DNA of 64,000 nt from Panulirus ornatus (GCF_036320965.1 NC_092269.1:32018343-32082342); one strand, 5' to 3'. Positions 1 to 12,136 are shown, counted from the stretch's first letter. Numbers and translations are program-made. The notes: generated by a model from the sequence alone, not told the origin.

Positions 1-222
1 AAATCAATGATCAATGTACACGCTCAAGGTCAGCTCTTCGGTGGTATTTATGCAAATTTATGGTACTACGCACATGTGAAGTGATCAATGGTGCACACCA
101 AAAGAAAGGAAACAGTCAGTTGTACGTACACCTACGTACGTGTGCACACAGCAAGACGAGGGAATCGTTAAGACCAGGTATTTGTGGGTCTTAGCTAAGT
201 CCAGGAGTCTATCAACAGCCAG

Positions 223-224
<2 letters not shown>
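1..224. other. Left-edge DNA, no gene seen
   Basis: No coding signal was found. A short self-complementary ACGTACGT-type patch lies near 123-142. The segment ends at the TA tract that follows. Confidence 0.5.

Positions 225-296
<72 letters not shown>
225..296. repeat. (TA)n microsatellite, about 72 bp
   Basis: An uninterrupted TA dinucleotide tract. It abuts the minus-strand copy of a dispersed repeat at 297-441. The second copy of that repeat, at 13522-13661, also abuts a TA tract, so the TA array probably belongs to the element end. Confidence 0.95.
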
Positions 297-298
<2 letters not shown>

Positions 299-441
299 GT
301 CTGAGTCCACGGGGAAAATGAAACACGATAAGTTCCCAAGTGCACTTTCGTGTAATAATCACATCATCAGGGGAGATACAAGAAATATAAGTCAGTTGAT
401 ATACATCGAAGAGACGAAGCTAGGACGCCATTTGGTAAACA
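297..441 (-). mobile_element. Dispersed TA-linked repeat, copy A (unclassified)
   Basis: Read on the minus strand, this segment matches 13522-13661 on the plus strand over about 140 bp with scattered differences. Shared blocks include AATGGCGTCCTAGCT, GTATATCAACTGACTTATAT and GGGAACTTATCGTGTTTC. Both copies end directly in a (TA)n array on the same side. I see no ORF, inverted terminal repeat or poly-A tail. It could be the 3' end of a larger retroelement or a short non-autonomous element. The class is unknown to me, although the sequence type is familiar from decapod genomes. Confidence 0.7.
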
Positions 442-559
442 TGTAAACATCCTCTTCTTGAGGATGGGGCAAGGGTATGAGAAAACGAAAGCGAAGAGAA
501 AGAGGAGGAAGGGTACAAGTAGAAAGAGGGGAGAGAAGCAGATGGCCAGGAAGAACGAG

Positions 560-848
560 ACCTATAAAAAAAAAAAAACGGTGGAAGCAAAAAGCAATAC
601 AAGAAATAAAAACAGGGGAGATCAAGGAACAAAACAAGAAAACGGGGAAAGAGGTAAACAAAAAAAAAAAACTGGAAACACAAAACAATACAAGAATAAA
701 AAACGGGGGAATCAGGAACAAAACAAGAAAACGGGGAAAGAAGTAACCAAAAAAAAAAAAAAAAAACTGGAAGCACAAAACAATGCAAGAATAAAAAACG
801 GGGGGAACCAGGAACAACAAAACAAGAAAACGGGGGAAAGAGGTTACC
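560..848. repeat. A-rich tandem repeat, about 90-98 bp x 3
   Basis: Three successive units begin near 566, 660 and 749. Each opens with a run of A (about 11-17) followed by CTGGAAGCACAAAACAAT-like sequence and ends with AAACAAGAAAACGGGGAAAG. The A runs differ in length between units. ORFs on both strands here reflect the low-complexity composition and look non-coding. Confidence 0.85.
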
Positions 849-1081
849 GCTGCGGTGCTGATGCCCCCCTCCTCTCGGCCTTGTGGACTACATACGATCC
901 GGCAGACGACCCCTGGACATGACAACACAACATTACCTACACCATCATGCTAATTACCTTTCCATTAGCTTATAATCGCCCGCTCCACATACCACGTCCT
1001 CTGTCTACGAGGCGATCTCGGTACGTCATAATCGCTAGCATATCAACCCCACACGGTCGCAACACACGACCACAGTACACG

Positions 1082-1112
<31 letters not shown>

Positions 1113-1288
1113 ATCAGACAAACAAAGCAACCCTAGCCAAGCACCCTGGCCATAACACAGCCCAGGGAATCCTAACACAGGAGCAACAGTGCTTGCTTAA
1201 GGGTCTAGCTAGCTAAAGTCGAACACGCAAACAGAGCGCTAGTCAAAGGCAAACCCCTCCCCTAAGTCCTCTTGGAAAACGAGGCCAA
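849..1288. other. Gene-free stretch with a (GT)n tract
   Basis: The stretch holds a GT dinucleotide run at 1082-1110 and otherwise unrecognised DNA. No splice-bounded exon or conserved protein motif was seen. Confidence 0.5.
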
Positions 1289-1850
1289 TTTCAATCTCAA
1301 TATCTTCATTTCAGATCTTTGAATCTTCATTACAGATCTTTACATATTCATTTCAGATCTTTAAATCTTCACTTCAGATCTTTAGGTCTTCCTTTCAGAT
1401 CTTCAGATCTTAAAATCTTCACTTTCAGATCTTAAAATCTTCATTTCAGATCTTTAAAATCTTCACTTCAGATCTTCAAATCTTAATTTCAGATCTTTAA
1501 ATCTTCATTTCAAATCTTTAAATCTTCATTTCAAATCTTTAAATCTTCATTTCAGATCTTTAAATCTTCACTTCAAATCTTCAAATCTTCATTTCAGATC
1601 TTTAAATCTTCATTTCAAATCTTTAAATCTTCATTTCAGATCTTAAAATCTTCATTTCAGGTAGTTAAATATTCACTTCAGATCTTAAATCTTCATTTCA
1701 GATCTTTCAATCTTCATTTCAGATCTTTAAAATCTTCATTTCAGATCTTCAAATCTTCATTTCAGATCTTTCAACCTTCATTTCAGATCTTCAAATCTTC
1801 ATTTCAGATCGTTAAACATTCGATTCAGATCTATAAATCTTCATTTCAGG
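1289..1850. repeat. Minisatellite, about 21-bp unit, TTCAGATCTTTAAATCTTCA type
   Basis: About 26 imperfect units alternate ATCTTCATTTCAG with ATCTTTAA. Unit length drifts between roughly 17 and 22 bp. The palindrome AGATCT recurs in most units. Divergence between neighbouring units is substantial, so this array is older than the one at 5158-10281. There is no coding potential. Confidence 0.92.
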
Positions 1851-2455
1851 GGGAGGGATACACGAGGATGTATGCTGAAACCCACTACAACCGTTTCGAA
1901 CAGGCTTCCATACTCAGAATAATTTTTTTTTTTCCCCCTGGCATCGTTAGAGGTAATTGCCCAAATGACCCCCTTAACTACCGTGGCATTTCTCACTACA
2001 CGTTACCTCAATTTCAACCTCTCCAACGGGGCGGGCACGACCCGTCAGCATAGCAGTATGACTCTCGAGTACGACTTCACGAACCCTTGGGTTCTAATGA
2101 AGGCGTTGACCTCACGACCCGACGCGACCCGAGACCCTCCCTGGGCTAAGGGGCCAAGCCAATCGTACCCATAGGTCGTACGGTCGTGCTCAAGGGGGTC
2201 GTCCCCTCCTGCTCAAAAAGGGTTAATTAATCATCTCCGGTCACAGAGGCGAGGTCAAATTACTGATTAATATGCATATATATACAAAAAAAATATATAG
2301 ATGAAAGGAAAATCATAGACAACACGACTACTGCCACGTTTTCTAAACCAGGGGTATGTTTAAGCTGCCTCAACCTGGCGGGCTGAACCTTTCAAAAGTG
2401 GGCCACTGAATCGTGGGACATCTTCCACAACTTTCCCCGAAGTGCTTTGCTGCTG

Positions 2456-2456
<1 letters not shown>
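1851..2456. other. Gene-free stretch with a minisatellite-flank remnant
   Basis: No gene was recognised. Positions about 2100-2205 resemble the conserved flank and first units of the dispersed 21-bp GGTCGTACCGTCGTGCTCAA family: AAGGGGCCAAGCCAATCGTA, then GGTCGTACGGTCGTGCTCAA. A short TA run lies near 2275-2300. Confidence 0.5.

Positions 2457-2535
<79 letters not shown>
2457..2535. repeat. (CT)n microsatellite
   Basis: A pure CT tract of about 79 bp. It is a homopurine/homopyrimidine mirror repeat. Confidence 0.97.
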
Positions 2536-2536
<1 letters not shown>

Positions 2537-3330
2537 AAAGGTTGCGGGGAGGGGGAACTTTACCTACGAGATGTCCGCGCCCTTCGCACCGAGCGAGCGA
2601 TCGTTCGGCCGGCGTCTTTAAACCGTGCTGGCATGTCTGAACCGGGCGGATTGTAAACCTTGGGTACGTCGCGAATTATTCACGGGTACAAACCCCGGCT
2701 CTCCCGGTGTCGGAAGCGGACACCCACTCTCTCACACTCCCCACACACACACACACCTCCCTGCGGCAGACCCACACCGAGTGCCGTACGCAACAAGCTC
2801 TCCAACCGGGACGCAAAACCCCCCTGAGATCTTCAGGCCTTCCGCAACTGTGTCGCAGTTCGCTCGTAATTCGTTGCTTCTCCGCGAGGAAAATAAGGGA
2901 CGTTCGGTTTTGCGCCATTCGTTGGTGCGGCGCGATACTCGCAGTCTACTACCACGAACGAGGCGTGGATTAGCGCCCCTCCCTTGGACGTCACTTGCCA
3001 TGCTCGATATACAGATCGGCACGACGCGAGGCCACATGACTGGAGAACCATAGACGAACCACTTCTGTAAGCTTGTGGCTCAATCCTTACACCGGTTTAC
3101 GACAGCGAGACCTTTCTTTTTCTTTCAGCATTTCAGCCAATACATGAGTACTCTGCCCTACGGCGACGAAACTAGGAACTGGGTAGACATGAAATGAGCT
3201 GAGCTGATGCAGGGCGATCCATTGGTAATGCCTGCAGAGTGTCGTTTGTGTGGGGTCGGTCTTGGTCGACACCTTCAGTGGGTTCCGTGAGGACGACCCA
3301 CATACGAAAACTCTACCGCCGACAGACTTC
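2536..3330. other. CpG-rich gene-free stretch
   Basis: The stretch is visibly richer in CG dinucleotides than its surroundings, for example around 2575-2625. It has a short (CA)n at 2740-2757. Several overlapping ORFs up to 142 codons occur on both strands, but none shows a recognisable domain or a supported start. Confidence 0.35.
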
Positions 3331-3874
3331 ACCCTACACACTACTCAAGTTCATCCTACACACTACTCAAGTTCACCCCACACACTTGATCATAACCCGG
3401 CTCCGTTTCGACTACCGTTGAACACAATGGTACACACACACGTTCAACACCATCCAGGCAACACGCTCACACTAACCACAAAGCAATCGCGTTACAAACG
3501 TTATACAGTCACCATAATCATGAAACACGTTCAATATAAAGAACGTTACACACTTACGATACTTACTACAACTTCCTCCTTATACACTCATGCGAAATGC
3601 TAATACTATTTACGTTGCAGCTACAAAATCACACTACCTTTGTTATGAACTTTAACAAAGTCATAGACTCACACTAGCAAAGTCACACATTCGAAGAAAA
3701 AAAAGAGCTATTCACCTACATTATCCACGGCACACACTCACACTATACGTAATACACATACTAGTCATACTCATACTAACCATGACTCACTCATAATACT
3801 CAAGACTGGAACACTCACACTTGCCAGGCGACGTACCGACCTACCTCACCTCACCTCCTTCCCCTCCCTCGCCA
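3331..3874. repeat. G-poor A/C-rich low-complexity region
   Basis: Contains short direct repeats of ACACTACTCAAGTTCA (about 3340-3390) and many CACTCACACT-like words. The plus strand is strongly depleted in G. No gene was recognised. Confidence 0.6.
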
Positions 3875-4238
3875 CACCTACATTCAACCTCATACCGTGA
3901 AGGGCATACATCTACTTCTACCCTCCACACAATCTAGGCCATCTACTCCCACCACCCAGTCTACACACTACACACTAGGCCCGGCAGCTCCACTGCACAC
4001 ACACACCTACATCCAACCTCATACCGTGAAGGGTACACATCTACTTCTACCCTCCACACAATCTAGGCCATCTACTCCCACCACCCAGTCTACACACTAC
4101 GCCCGGCTGCTCCACACACACACACACACACACCTACAACCAACCTCAGGTACACATCTACTTCTACCCTCCACACAATCCAGGCCATCTACTCCCACCA
4201 CCCAGTCTACACACTACACACTAGGCCCGGCAGCTCCA

Positions 4239-4240
<2 letters not shown>
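3875..4240. repeat. Tandem repeat, 117-129 bp x 3
   Basis: TCTACTTCTACCCTCC occurs at 3911, 4040 and 4157, giving periods of 129 and 117 bp. Units share the block ATCTACTCCCACCACCCAGT. They differ mainly in the length of an embedded CA tract and in a deletion in the third unit. Confidence 0.9.

Positions 4241-4279
<39 letters not shown>
4241..4279. repeat. (CA)n microsatellite
   Basis: A pure CA tract of about 39 bp that directly extends the preceding tandem repeat. Confidence 0.95.
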
Positions 4280-4281
<2 letters not shown>

Positions 4282-4454
4282 ACGCACCGTCGGGGAAACA
4301 CAAGCACAAACTCCAACGTCACTAAGGCAGAAGTTAATTAAATTCAAACTTTTATGAATCGGGCAGCACATCGTCCGGATCCGTACGTTTCCTCCCCCCA
4401 CAAGGGCGACGCGCCGTCCGTGGCTTCCCAGCGTCGTCCGAACGAAGAGAAAGG

Positions 4455-4456
<2 letters not shown>

Positions 4457-4498
<42 letters not shown>

Positions 4499-4510
4499 GG
4501 GGGGGGGGGG
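4457..4510. repeat. (GT)n followed by a 13-base G run
   Basis: A GT tract at 4457-4496 is followed after one A by 13 G at 4498-4510. The G run could form a G-quadruplex with neighbouring G. Confidence 0.95.
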
Positions 4511-4636
4511 CGGCGATTGTAGGTAGTAGACAAACGATCGGTCACCGCCCCCCCCAACAGTCTTTCCCCATCGGCCGATCGCTGTGACGTTCGCCTGACC
4601 GCCAGAAAGCCAAGCGATCGGGAGGTATTGGGGAGG

Positions 4637-4646
4637 TATAAAAAGG
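4637..4646 (+). promoter_or_regulatory. Candidate TATA box (weak)
   Basis: TATAAAAAGG matches the TATA consensus and sits between GC-rich flanks. No arthropod initiator or downstream gene could be assigned about 30 bp later. In an AT-tract-rich window a chance match is quite possible. Confidence 0.15.
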
Positions 4647-4903
4647 GGGGAGGGCCCGACGGCAGCACCACCACCACGGTGTGGTAGGGGGGGTCACACT
4701 GACGTGATCGGACAGTCCTGGCGCACTCGGGGAAGCCAGGGATCGATAACAGACGTGAACGTCACTCTCCTTCCTTTTTTTTTTTTTTGTTAAAGGCCGT
4801 TCCAGGATCGCTCGCTATGGGGGGGAGGGCAACATGACCTTGATATTTCGTCCAGGTGAAGGAAGACGGGCCGCCACAGCCCGACCAACCAACCAGCCGA
4901 CAC

Positions 4904-4928
4904 CACACACACACACACACACACACAC
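4904..4928. repeat. (CA)n microsatellite
   Basis: A short CA tract immediately left of the degenerate edge of the large minisatellite. Confidence 0.93.
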
Positions 4929-5157
4929 GGCCAAAATGGCCGATAATTCGGCCAACTGGAGGAGACATGGCCAAAATGGCAGATAATTCGTCCAACTGGT
5001 GGAGACGTGGCCAAACTGGTTGACTACCTGACCTGTTGGTAATATAACTTGGCTAATTGGAGGAGACGAGTTCTTCATATGGTTGATCATTTGACCCACT
5101 GGTAATCAACTCTGCCAATTAGCGAATAAATTAGGCAAACTGGTAGAAAGCTTGGCC
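4929..5157. repeat. Degenerate repeat edge of the 21-bp array
   Basis: About five diverged units of roughly 45 bp share GGCCAAAATGGC, GATAATTCG and CAACTGGTGGAGAC words. The last ones contain AAACTGGTAGAAAGCTTGGC and grade into the AAATGGTAGATG units that follow. This looks like the older sequence from which the homogeneous array grew. Confidence 0.7.
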
Positions 5158-8100
5158 AAATGGTAGATGTCTCAGCCCAAATGGTAGATGTCTCAGCCCA
5201 AATGGTAGATGTCTCAGCTCAAATGGTAGATGTCTCAGCCCAAATGGTAGATGTCTCAGCCCAATGGTAGATGTCTCAGCCCAAATGGTAGATGTCTCAG
5301 CCCAATGGTAGATGTCTCAGCCCAATGGTAGATGTCTCAGCCCAATGGTAGATGTCTCAGCCCAAATGGTAGATGTCTCAGCCCAATGGTAGATGTCTCA
5401 GCCCAAATGGTAGATGTCTCAGCCCAAATGGTAGATGTCTCAGCCCAAATGGTAGATGTCTCAGCCCAATGGTAGATGTCTCAGCCCAAATGGTAGATGT
5501 CTCAGCCCAAATGGTAGATGTCTCAGCCCAATGGTAGATGTCTCAGCCCAAATGGTAGATGTCTCAGCCCAAATGGTAGATGTCTCAGCCCAAATGGTAG
5601 ATGTCTCAGCCCAAATGGTAGATGTCTCAGCCCAATGGTAGATGTCTCAGCCCAAATGGTAGATGTCTCAGCCCAAATGGTAGATGTCTCAGCCCAAATG
5701 GTAGATGTCTCAGCCCAATGGTAGATGTCTCAGCCCAAATGGTAGATGTCTCAGCCCAAATGGTAGATGTCTCAGCCCAAATGGTAGATGTCTCAGCCCA
5801 AATGGTAGATGTCTCAGCCCAAATGGTAGATGTCTCAGCCCAATGGTAGATGTCTCAGCCCAAATGGTAGATGTCTCAGCCCAAATGGTAGATGTCTCAG
5901 CCCAAATGGTAGATGTCTCAGCCCAAATGGTAGATGTCTCAGCCCAAATGGTAGATGTCTCAGCCCAATGGTAGATGTCTCAGCCCAAATGGTAGATGTC
6001 TCAGCCCAATGGTAGATGTCTCAGCCCAAATGGTAGATGTCTCAGCCCAAATGGTAGATGTCTCAGCCCAAATGGTAGATGTCTCAGCCCAAATGGTAGA
6101 TGTCTCAGCCCAATGGTAGATGTCTCAGCCCAAATGGTAGATGTCTCAGCCCAAATGGTAGATGTCTCAGCCCAAATGGTAGATGTCTCAGCCCAAATGG
6201 TAGATGTCTCAGCCCAAATGGTAGATGTCTCAGCCCAATGGTAGATGTCTCAGCCCAAATGGTAGATGTCTCAGCCCAAATGGTAGATGTCTCAGCCCAA
6301 TGGTAGATGTCTCAGCCCAAATGGTAGATGTCTCAGCCCAAATGGTAGATGTCTCAGCCCAAATGGTAGATGTCTCAGCCCAATGGTAGATGTCTCAGCC
6401 CAAATGGTAGATGTCTCAGCCCAATGGTAGATGTCTCAGCCCAATGGTAGATGTCTCAGCCCAAATGGTAGATGTCTCAGCCCAAATGGTAGATGTCTCA
6501 GCCCAAATGGTAGATGTCTCAGCCCAAATGGTAGATGTCTCAGCCCAAATGGTAGATGTCTCAGCCCAAATGGTAGATGTCTCAGCCCAAATGGTAGATG
6601 TCTCAGCCCAAATGGTAGATGTCTCAGCCCAATGGTAGATGTCTCAGCCCAAATGGTAGATGTCTCAGCCCAAATGGTAGATGTCTCAGCCCAATGGTAG
6701 ATGTCTCAGCCCAATGGTAGATGTCTCAGCCCAAATGGTAGATGTCTCAGCCCAAATGGTAGATGTCTCAGCCCAAATGGTAGATGTCTCAGCCCAAATG
6801 GTAGATGTCTCAGCCCAATGGTAGATGTCTCAGCCCAAATGGTAGATGTCTCAGCCCAAATGGTAGATGTCTCAGCCCAATGGTAGATGTCTCAGCCCAA
6901 TGGTAGATGTCTCAGCCCAATGGTAGATGTCTCAGCCCAATGGTAGATGTCTCAGCCCAATGGTAGATGTCTCAGCCCAATGGTAGATGTCTCAGCCCAA
7001 TGGTAGATGTCTCAGCCCAATGGTAGATGTCTCAGCCCAAATGGTAGATGTCTCAGCCCAAATGGTAGATGTCTCAGCCCAAATGGTAGATGTCTCAGCC
7101 CAAATGGTAGATGTCTCAGCCCAAATGGTAGATGTCTCAGCCCAAATGGTAGATGTCTCAGCCCAAATGGTAGATGTCTCAGCCCAATGGTAGATGTCTC
7201 AGCCCAAATGGTAGATGTCTCAGCCCAATGGTAGATGTCTCAGCCCAATGGTAGATGTCTCAGCCCAATGGTAGATGTCTCAGCCCAAATGGTAGATGTC
7301 TCAGCCCAAATGGTAGATGTCTCAGCCCAAATGGTAGATGTCTCAGCCCAAATGGTAGATGTCTCAGCCCAAATGGTAGATGTCTCAGCCCAAATGGTAG
7401 ATGTCTCAGCCCAAATGGTAGATGTCTCAGCCCAAATGGTAGATGTCTCAGCCCAATGGTAGATGTCTCAGCCCAAATGGTAGATGTCTCAGCCCAAATG
7501 GTAGATGTCTCAGCCCAAATGGTAGATGTCTCAGCCCAAATGGTAGATGTCTCAGCCCAAATGGTAGATGTCTCAGCCCAATGGTAGATGTCTCAGCCCA
7601 AATGGTAGATGTCTCAGCCCAAATGGTAGATGTCTCAGCCCAAATGGTAGATGTCTCAGCCCAATGGTAGATGTCTCAGCCCAAATGGTAGATGTCTCAG
7701 CCCAAATGGTAGATGTCTCAGCCCAAATGGTAGATGTCTCAGCCCAAATGGTAGATGTCTCAGCCCAAATGGTAGATGTCTCAGCCCAAATGGTAGATGT
7801 CTCAGCCCAAATGGTAGATGTCTCAGCCCAAATGGTAGATGTCTCAGCCCAATGGTAGATGTCTCAGCCCAATGGTAGATGTCTCAGCCCAAATGGTAGA
7901 TGTCTCAGCCCAAATGGTAGATGTCTCAGCCCAATGGTAGATGTCTCAGCCCAATGGTAGATGTCTCAGCCCAAATGGTAGATGTCTCAGCCCAAATGGT
8001 AGATGTCTCAGCCCAAATGGTAGATGTCTCAGCCCAAATGGTAGATGTCTCAGCCCAATGGTAGATGTCTCAGCCCAAATGGTAGATGTCTCAGCCCAAA

Positions 8101-10281
8101 TGGTAGATGTCTCAGCCCAAATGGTAGATGTCTCAGCCCAAATGGTAGATGTCTCAGCCCAAATGGTAGATGTCTCAGCCCAAATGGTAGATGTCTCAGC
8201 CCAAATGGTAGATGTCTCAGCCCAAATGGTAGATGTCTCAGCCCAAATGGTAGATGTCTCAGCCCAAATGGTAGATGTCTCAGCCCAAATGGTAGATGTC
8301 TCAGCCCAAATGGTAGATGTCTCAGCCCAAATGGTAGATGTCTCAGCCCAATGGTAGATGTCTCAGCCCAATGGTAGATGTCTCAGCCCAATGGTAGATG
8401 TCTCAGCCCAAATGGTAGATGTCTCAGCCCAAATGGTAGATGTCTCAGCCCAAATGGTAGATGTCTCAGCCCAAATGGTAGATGTCTCAGCCCAAATGGT
8501 AGATGTCTCAGCCCAATGGTAGATGTCTCAGCCCAAATGGTAGATGTCTCAGCCCAATGGTAGATGTCTCAGCCCAATGGTAGATGTCTCAGCCCAAATG
8601 GTAGATGTCTCAGCCCAAATGGTAGATGTCTCAGCCCAAATGGTAGATGTCTCAGCCCAAATGGTAGATGTCTCAGCCCAAATGGTAGATGTCTCAGCCC
8701 AAATGGTAGATGTCTCAGCCCAATGGTAGATGTCTCAGCCCAAATGGTAGATGTCTCAGCCCAATGGTAGATGTCTCAGCCCAAATGGTAGATGTCTCAG
8801 CCCAAATGGTAGATGTCTCAGCCCAAATGGTAGATGTCTCAGCCCAATGGTAGATGTCTCAGCCCAAATGGTAGATGTCTCAGCCCAAATGGTAGATGTC
8901 TCAGCCCAAATGGTAGATGTCTCAGCCCAAATGGTAGATGTCTCAGCCCAAATGGTAGATGTCTCAGCCCAAATGGTAGATGTCTCAGCCCAAATGGTAG
9001 ATGTCTCAGCCCAAATGGTAGATGTCTCAGCCCAAATGGTAGATGTCTCAGCCCAAATGGTAGATGTCTCAGCCCAAATGGTAGATGTCTCAGCCCAAAT
9101 GGTAGATGTCTCAGCCCAATGGTAGATGTCTCAGCCCAAATGGTAGATGTCTCAGCCCAAATGGTAGATGTCTCAGCCCAAATGGTAGATGTCTCAGCCC
9201 AAATGGTAGATGTCTCAGCCCAATGGTAGATGTCTCAGCCCAAATGGTAGATGTCTCAGCCCAAATGGTAGATGTCTCAGCCCAAATGGTAGATGTCTCA
9301 GCCCAAATGGTAGATGTCTCAGCCCAAATGGTAGATGTCTCAGCCCAAATGGTAGATGTCTCAGCCCAATGGTAGATGTCTCAGCCCAAATGGTAGATGT
9401 CTCAGCCCAATGGTAGATGTCTCAGCCCAAATGGTAGATGTCTCAGCCCAAATGGTAGATGTCTCAGCCCAAATGGTAGATGTCTCAGCCCAAATGGTAG
9501 ATGTCTCAGCCCAAATGGTAGATGTCTCAGCCCAATGGTAGATGTCTCAGCCCAAATGGTAGATGTCTCAGCCCAAATGGTAGATGTCTCAGCCCAAATG
9601 GTAGATGTCTCAGCCCAAATGGTAGATGTCTCAGCCCAAATGGTAGATGTCTCAGCCCAAATGGTAGATGTCTCAGCCCAAATGGTAGATGTCTCAGCCC
9701 AAATGGTAGATGTCTCAGCCCAATGGTAGATGTCTCAGCCCAAATGGTAGATGTCTCAGCCCAAATGGTAGATGTCTCAGCCCAAATGGTAGATGTCTCA
9801 GCCCAATGGTAGATGTCTCAGCCCAAATGGTAGATGTCTCAGCCCAAATGGTAGATGTCTCAGCCCAATGGTAGATGTCTCAGCCCAATGGTAGATGTCT
9901 CAGCCCAAATGGTAGATGTCTCAGCCCAAATGGTAGATGTCTCAGCCCAAATGGTAGATGTCTCAGCCCAAATGGTAGATGTCTCAGCCCAAATGGTAGA
10001 TGTCTCAGCCCAATGGTAGATGTCTCAGCCCAAATGGTAGATGTCTCAGCCCAAATGGTAGATGTCTCAGCCCAAATGGTAGATGTCTCAGCCCAAATGG
10101 TAGATGTCTCAGCCCAAATGGTAGATGTCTCAGCCCAAATGGTAGATGTCTCAGCCCAATGGTAGATGTCTCAGCCCAAATGGTAGATGTCTCAGCCCAA
10201 ATGGTAGATGTCTCAGCCCAAATGGTAGATGTCTCAGCCCAAATGGTAGATGTCTCAGCCCAATGGTAGATGTCTCAGCCC
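5158..10281. repeat. 5.1-kb minisatellite of 21-bp and 20-bp units (247 copies)
   Basis: Every unit is AATGGTAGATGTCTCAGCCC, either with one extra A in front (21 bp) or without it (20 bp). I counted 63 units of 20 bp, and the remaining length divides exactly into 184 units of 21 bp, so the whole array is accounted for (63x20 + 184x21 = 5124). The only base substitution I noticed is in the third unit (CAGCTC instead of CAGCCC). The 21-bp unit keeps frame and translates as a heptapeptide repeat (MVDVSAQ), while each 20-bp unit shifts frame. The many ORFs here are therefore by-products. The right edge is abrupt. Confidence 0.98.
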
Positions 10282-11117
10282 TTGCGACCAACAACGCCGT
10301 TCGTGGAAGCCACTGGATCTGTAAGCCATTAACAAAGGCGCGCGTGTGTAGAACACAGGTCTTAACAACCACGTAGAGGCGTTCCTGTTGCTCTGCAATT
10401 CCTAAGGGTGGGATACAGACACATCTTACACACAGAAGCCCTGGGAAAGATACTAAACACGTACTACATACGTTTGTCTGGAGGAAAAAAGACTAAGGAA
10501 TGCAAATAGTAAGTGACCATTGGGGGTCTTTTCGTGGCTGCTTGCGAGACTAGAAGACTTCAAAGAGAGACAGGTCTGCTGAGGGTAGGAGATGAAACAG
10601 ATGACTTAGACGATCCACCTTGTCGTGGCAACAATTTCCTCCCTGTTTCTGGGCAGCAGATATACCACCAGCGCCCGAACAGCCTTACCTGCCAGTACGG
10701 ATTATTCCAGCGCCGATGTACTGCGGAGAACCGGAGGCTTACCTGGGAAGAAAAAAAGAAAGATTACGTTAAGTACGTAAACGCAAGCGTTATGGAGGCT
10801 TTCCCCGCAACCATCACCCCCCCCCAAAAAAAAAAAAATAAACATAGAAACACATGCAAACATCTTCACAATTCTTTCCCTCTTCTATCTCTAAATGTAA
10901 TCCCCGCCCCCCCAACCACCATTCCTGCCCACGCTATTCGTAAGATGCTCTACAAAATAATTACTTCCATGTCTAGACGCTGCATTAGACAACACCCAAT
11001 TACACAAGAGATTACGACGAAGGCTGCGAAAAATTATTGGGGGATCCTGGAAGAAAAAATGGAAAATTACTTGCCCCACGCTGATACTGTCTCCGCCAAG
11101 GGTGAACGAGAGCGTAA
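10282..11117. other. Gene-free stretch
   Basis: A plus-strand ORF of 238 codons starts at 10513 and runs into the next CT tract. Its non-repetitive part shows no recognisable domain and is interrupted by a C/A homopolymer patch near 10825-10840. I do not consider it a supported gene. Confidence 0.4.

Positions 11118-11203
<86 letters not shown>
11118..11203. repeat. (CT)n microsatellite
   Basis: A CT tract of about 86 bp with one TTT interruption. Confidence 0.97.
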
Positions 11204-11206
<3 letters not shown>

Positions 11207-11377
11207 GACTCAGTAGCCTGGGAGAGTAGGTGAGGTGGTGGTGGTGGTGTGTGGTGTATAGAGCAATCAGTTGAGGTCATCAATCAGAGGAGACCCCTCA
11301 CAACACCACCACCAGGGGATCATATTGCCCGCGGCTCGCACACCCTCTGGCCAGGTTCTCCCTATCCTCCCTGCCTG

Positions 11378-11378
<1 letters not shown>

Positions 11379-11459
<81 letters not shown>
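11379..11459. repeat. (CT)n microsatellite
   Basis: A CT tract of about 81 bp with the same strand polarity as the one 175 bp upstream. Confidence 0.97.
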
Positions 11460-11461
<2 letters not shown>

Positions 11462-11673
11462 TACCTCCCTTGCTGCCTCCCACCTACAAGGCCACACGGA
11501 ACACACTCATGGTGTGGTCTCCACCTCCCTATACCTTCGCTCTCCCTTCCATCGCAGGGTGTGGCATCTCCCCAACAGGGTGTAGCATCTTCCCTACACA
11601 TAAGTATGGAGTGTCTTTCCCAGTCCCCTCAGTTACTGCACTTCACGCAAGGTGTGACCCCCTTCCCACCACC

Positions 11674-11967
11674 TAACACAGGGTGTGACCCCCTCCTATA
11701 CACATACAAACACAAAGTGACCCCCTTCCCACCACCCAACCCTCTTCCACACACACAGACACACACGGAGTGACCTCTCTCCCATCATCTCACACTGGGT
11801 ATGACCCCCTTCCCACCACCTAACACAGGGTGTGACCCCCTCCTATACACATACAAACACAAAGTGACCCCCTTCCCACCACCCAACCCTCTTCCACACA
11901 CACAGACACACACGGAGTGACCTCTCTCCCATCATCTCACACTGGGTATGACCCCTCTCCCATCACC
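11674..11967. repeat. 147-bp direct duplication
   Basis: TAACACAGGGTGTGACCCCC begins at 11674 and again at 11821. The two 147-bp units appear almost identical. Shorter GGTGTGACCCCCTTCCCACC words in the flanks (about 11560-11670 and 11940-12000) suggest that the duplication arose inside an older degenerate repeat. Confidence 0.9.
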
Positions 11968-12136
11968 CTACACAGGGTGTGACCCCTCTCCTTCCCTTCT
12001 TTGACCCCATCCCACACTTCTCCCTACAGACACGATGTGACACTCCCTTACATCCCCTTCCCACACACACTGTATGTTACTTTTCCACCCTCTTCCTCGC
12101 CCGTCGCTCCACCATCCTAGCCACAGTACCCCTTTA

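Noticed and set aside
4637..4700. Complete promoter with initiator
   Set aside because: Only the TATA word is convincing. No initiator or downstream gene was found.
5158..10281. Many overlapping ORFs giving a MVDVSAQ / NGRCLSP repeat protein
   Set aside because: They are the automatic translation of a 21-bp repeat. Every 20-bp unit breaks the frame, so no single long frame exists.
5158..10281. CRISPR-like array
   Set aside because: The units are contiguous with no unique spacers, and the setting is eukaryotic.
10513..11229. 238-codon plus-strand ORF as a gene
   Set aside because: It includes a C/A homopolymer patch and ends in a CT tract. No domain is visible in the non-repetitive part.
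11674..11967. 147-bp period as a nucleosome-related repeat
   Set aside because: Only two copies exist, so the match to nucleosome length is most likely coincidence.
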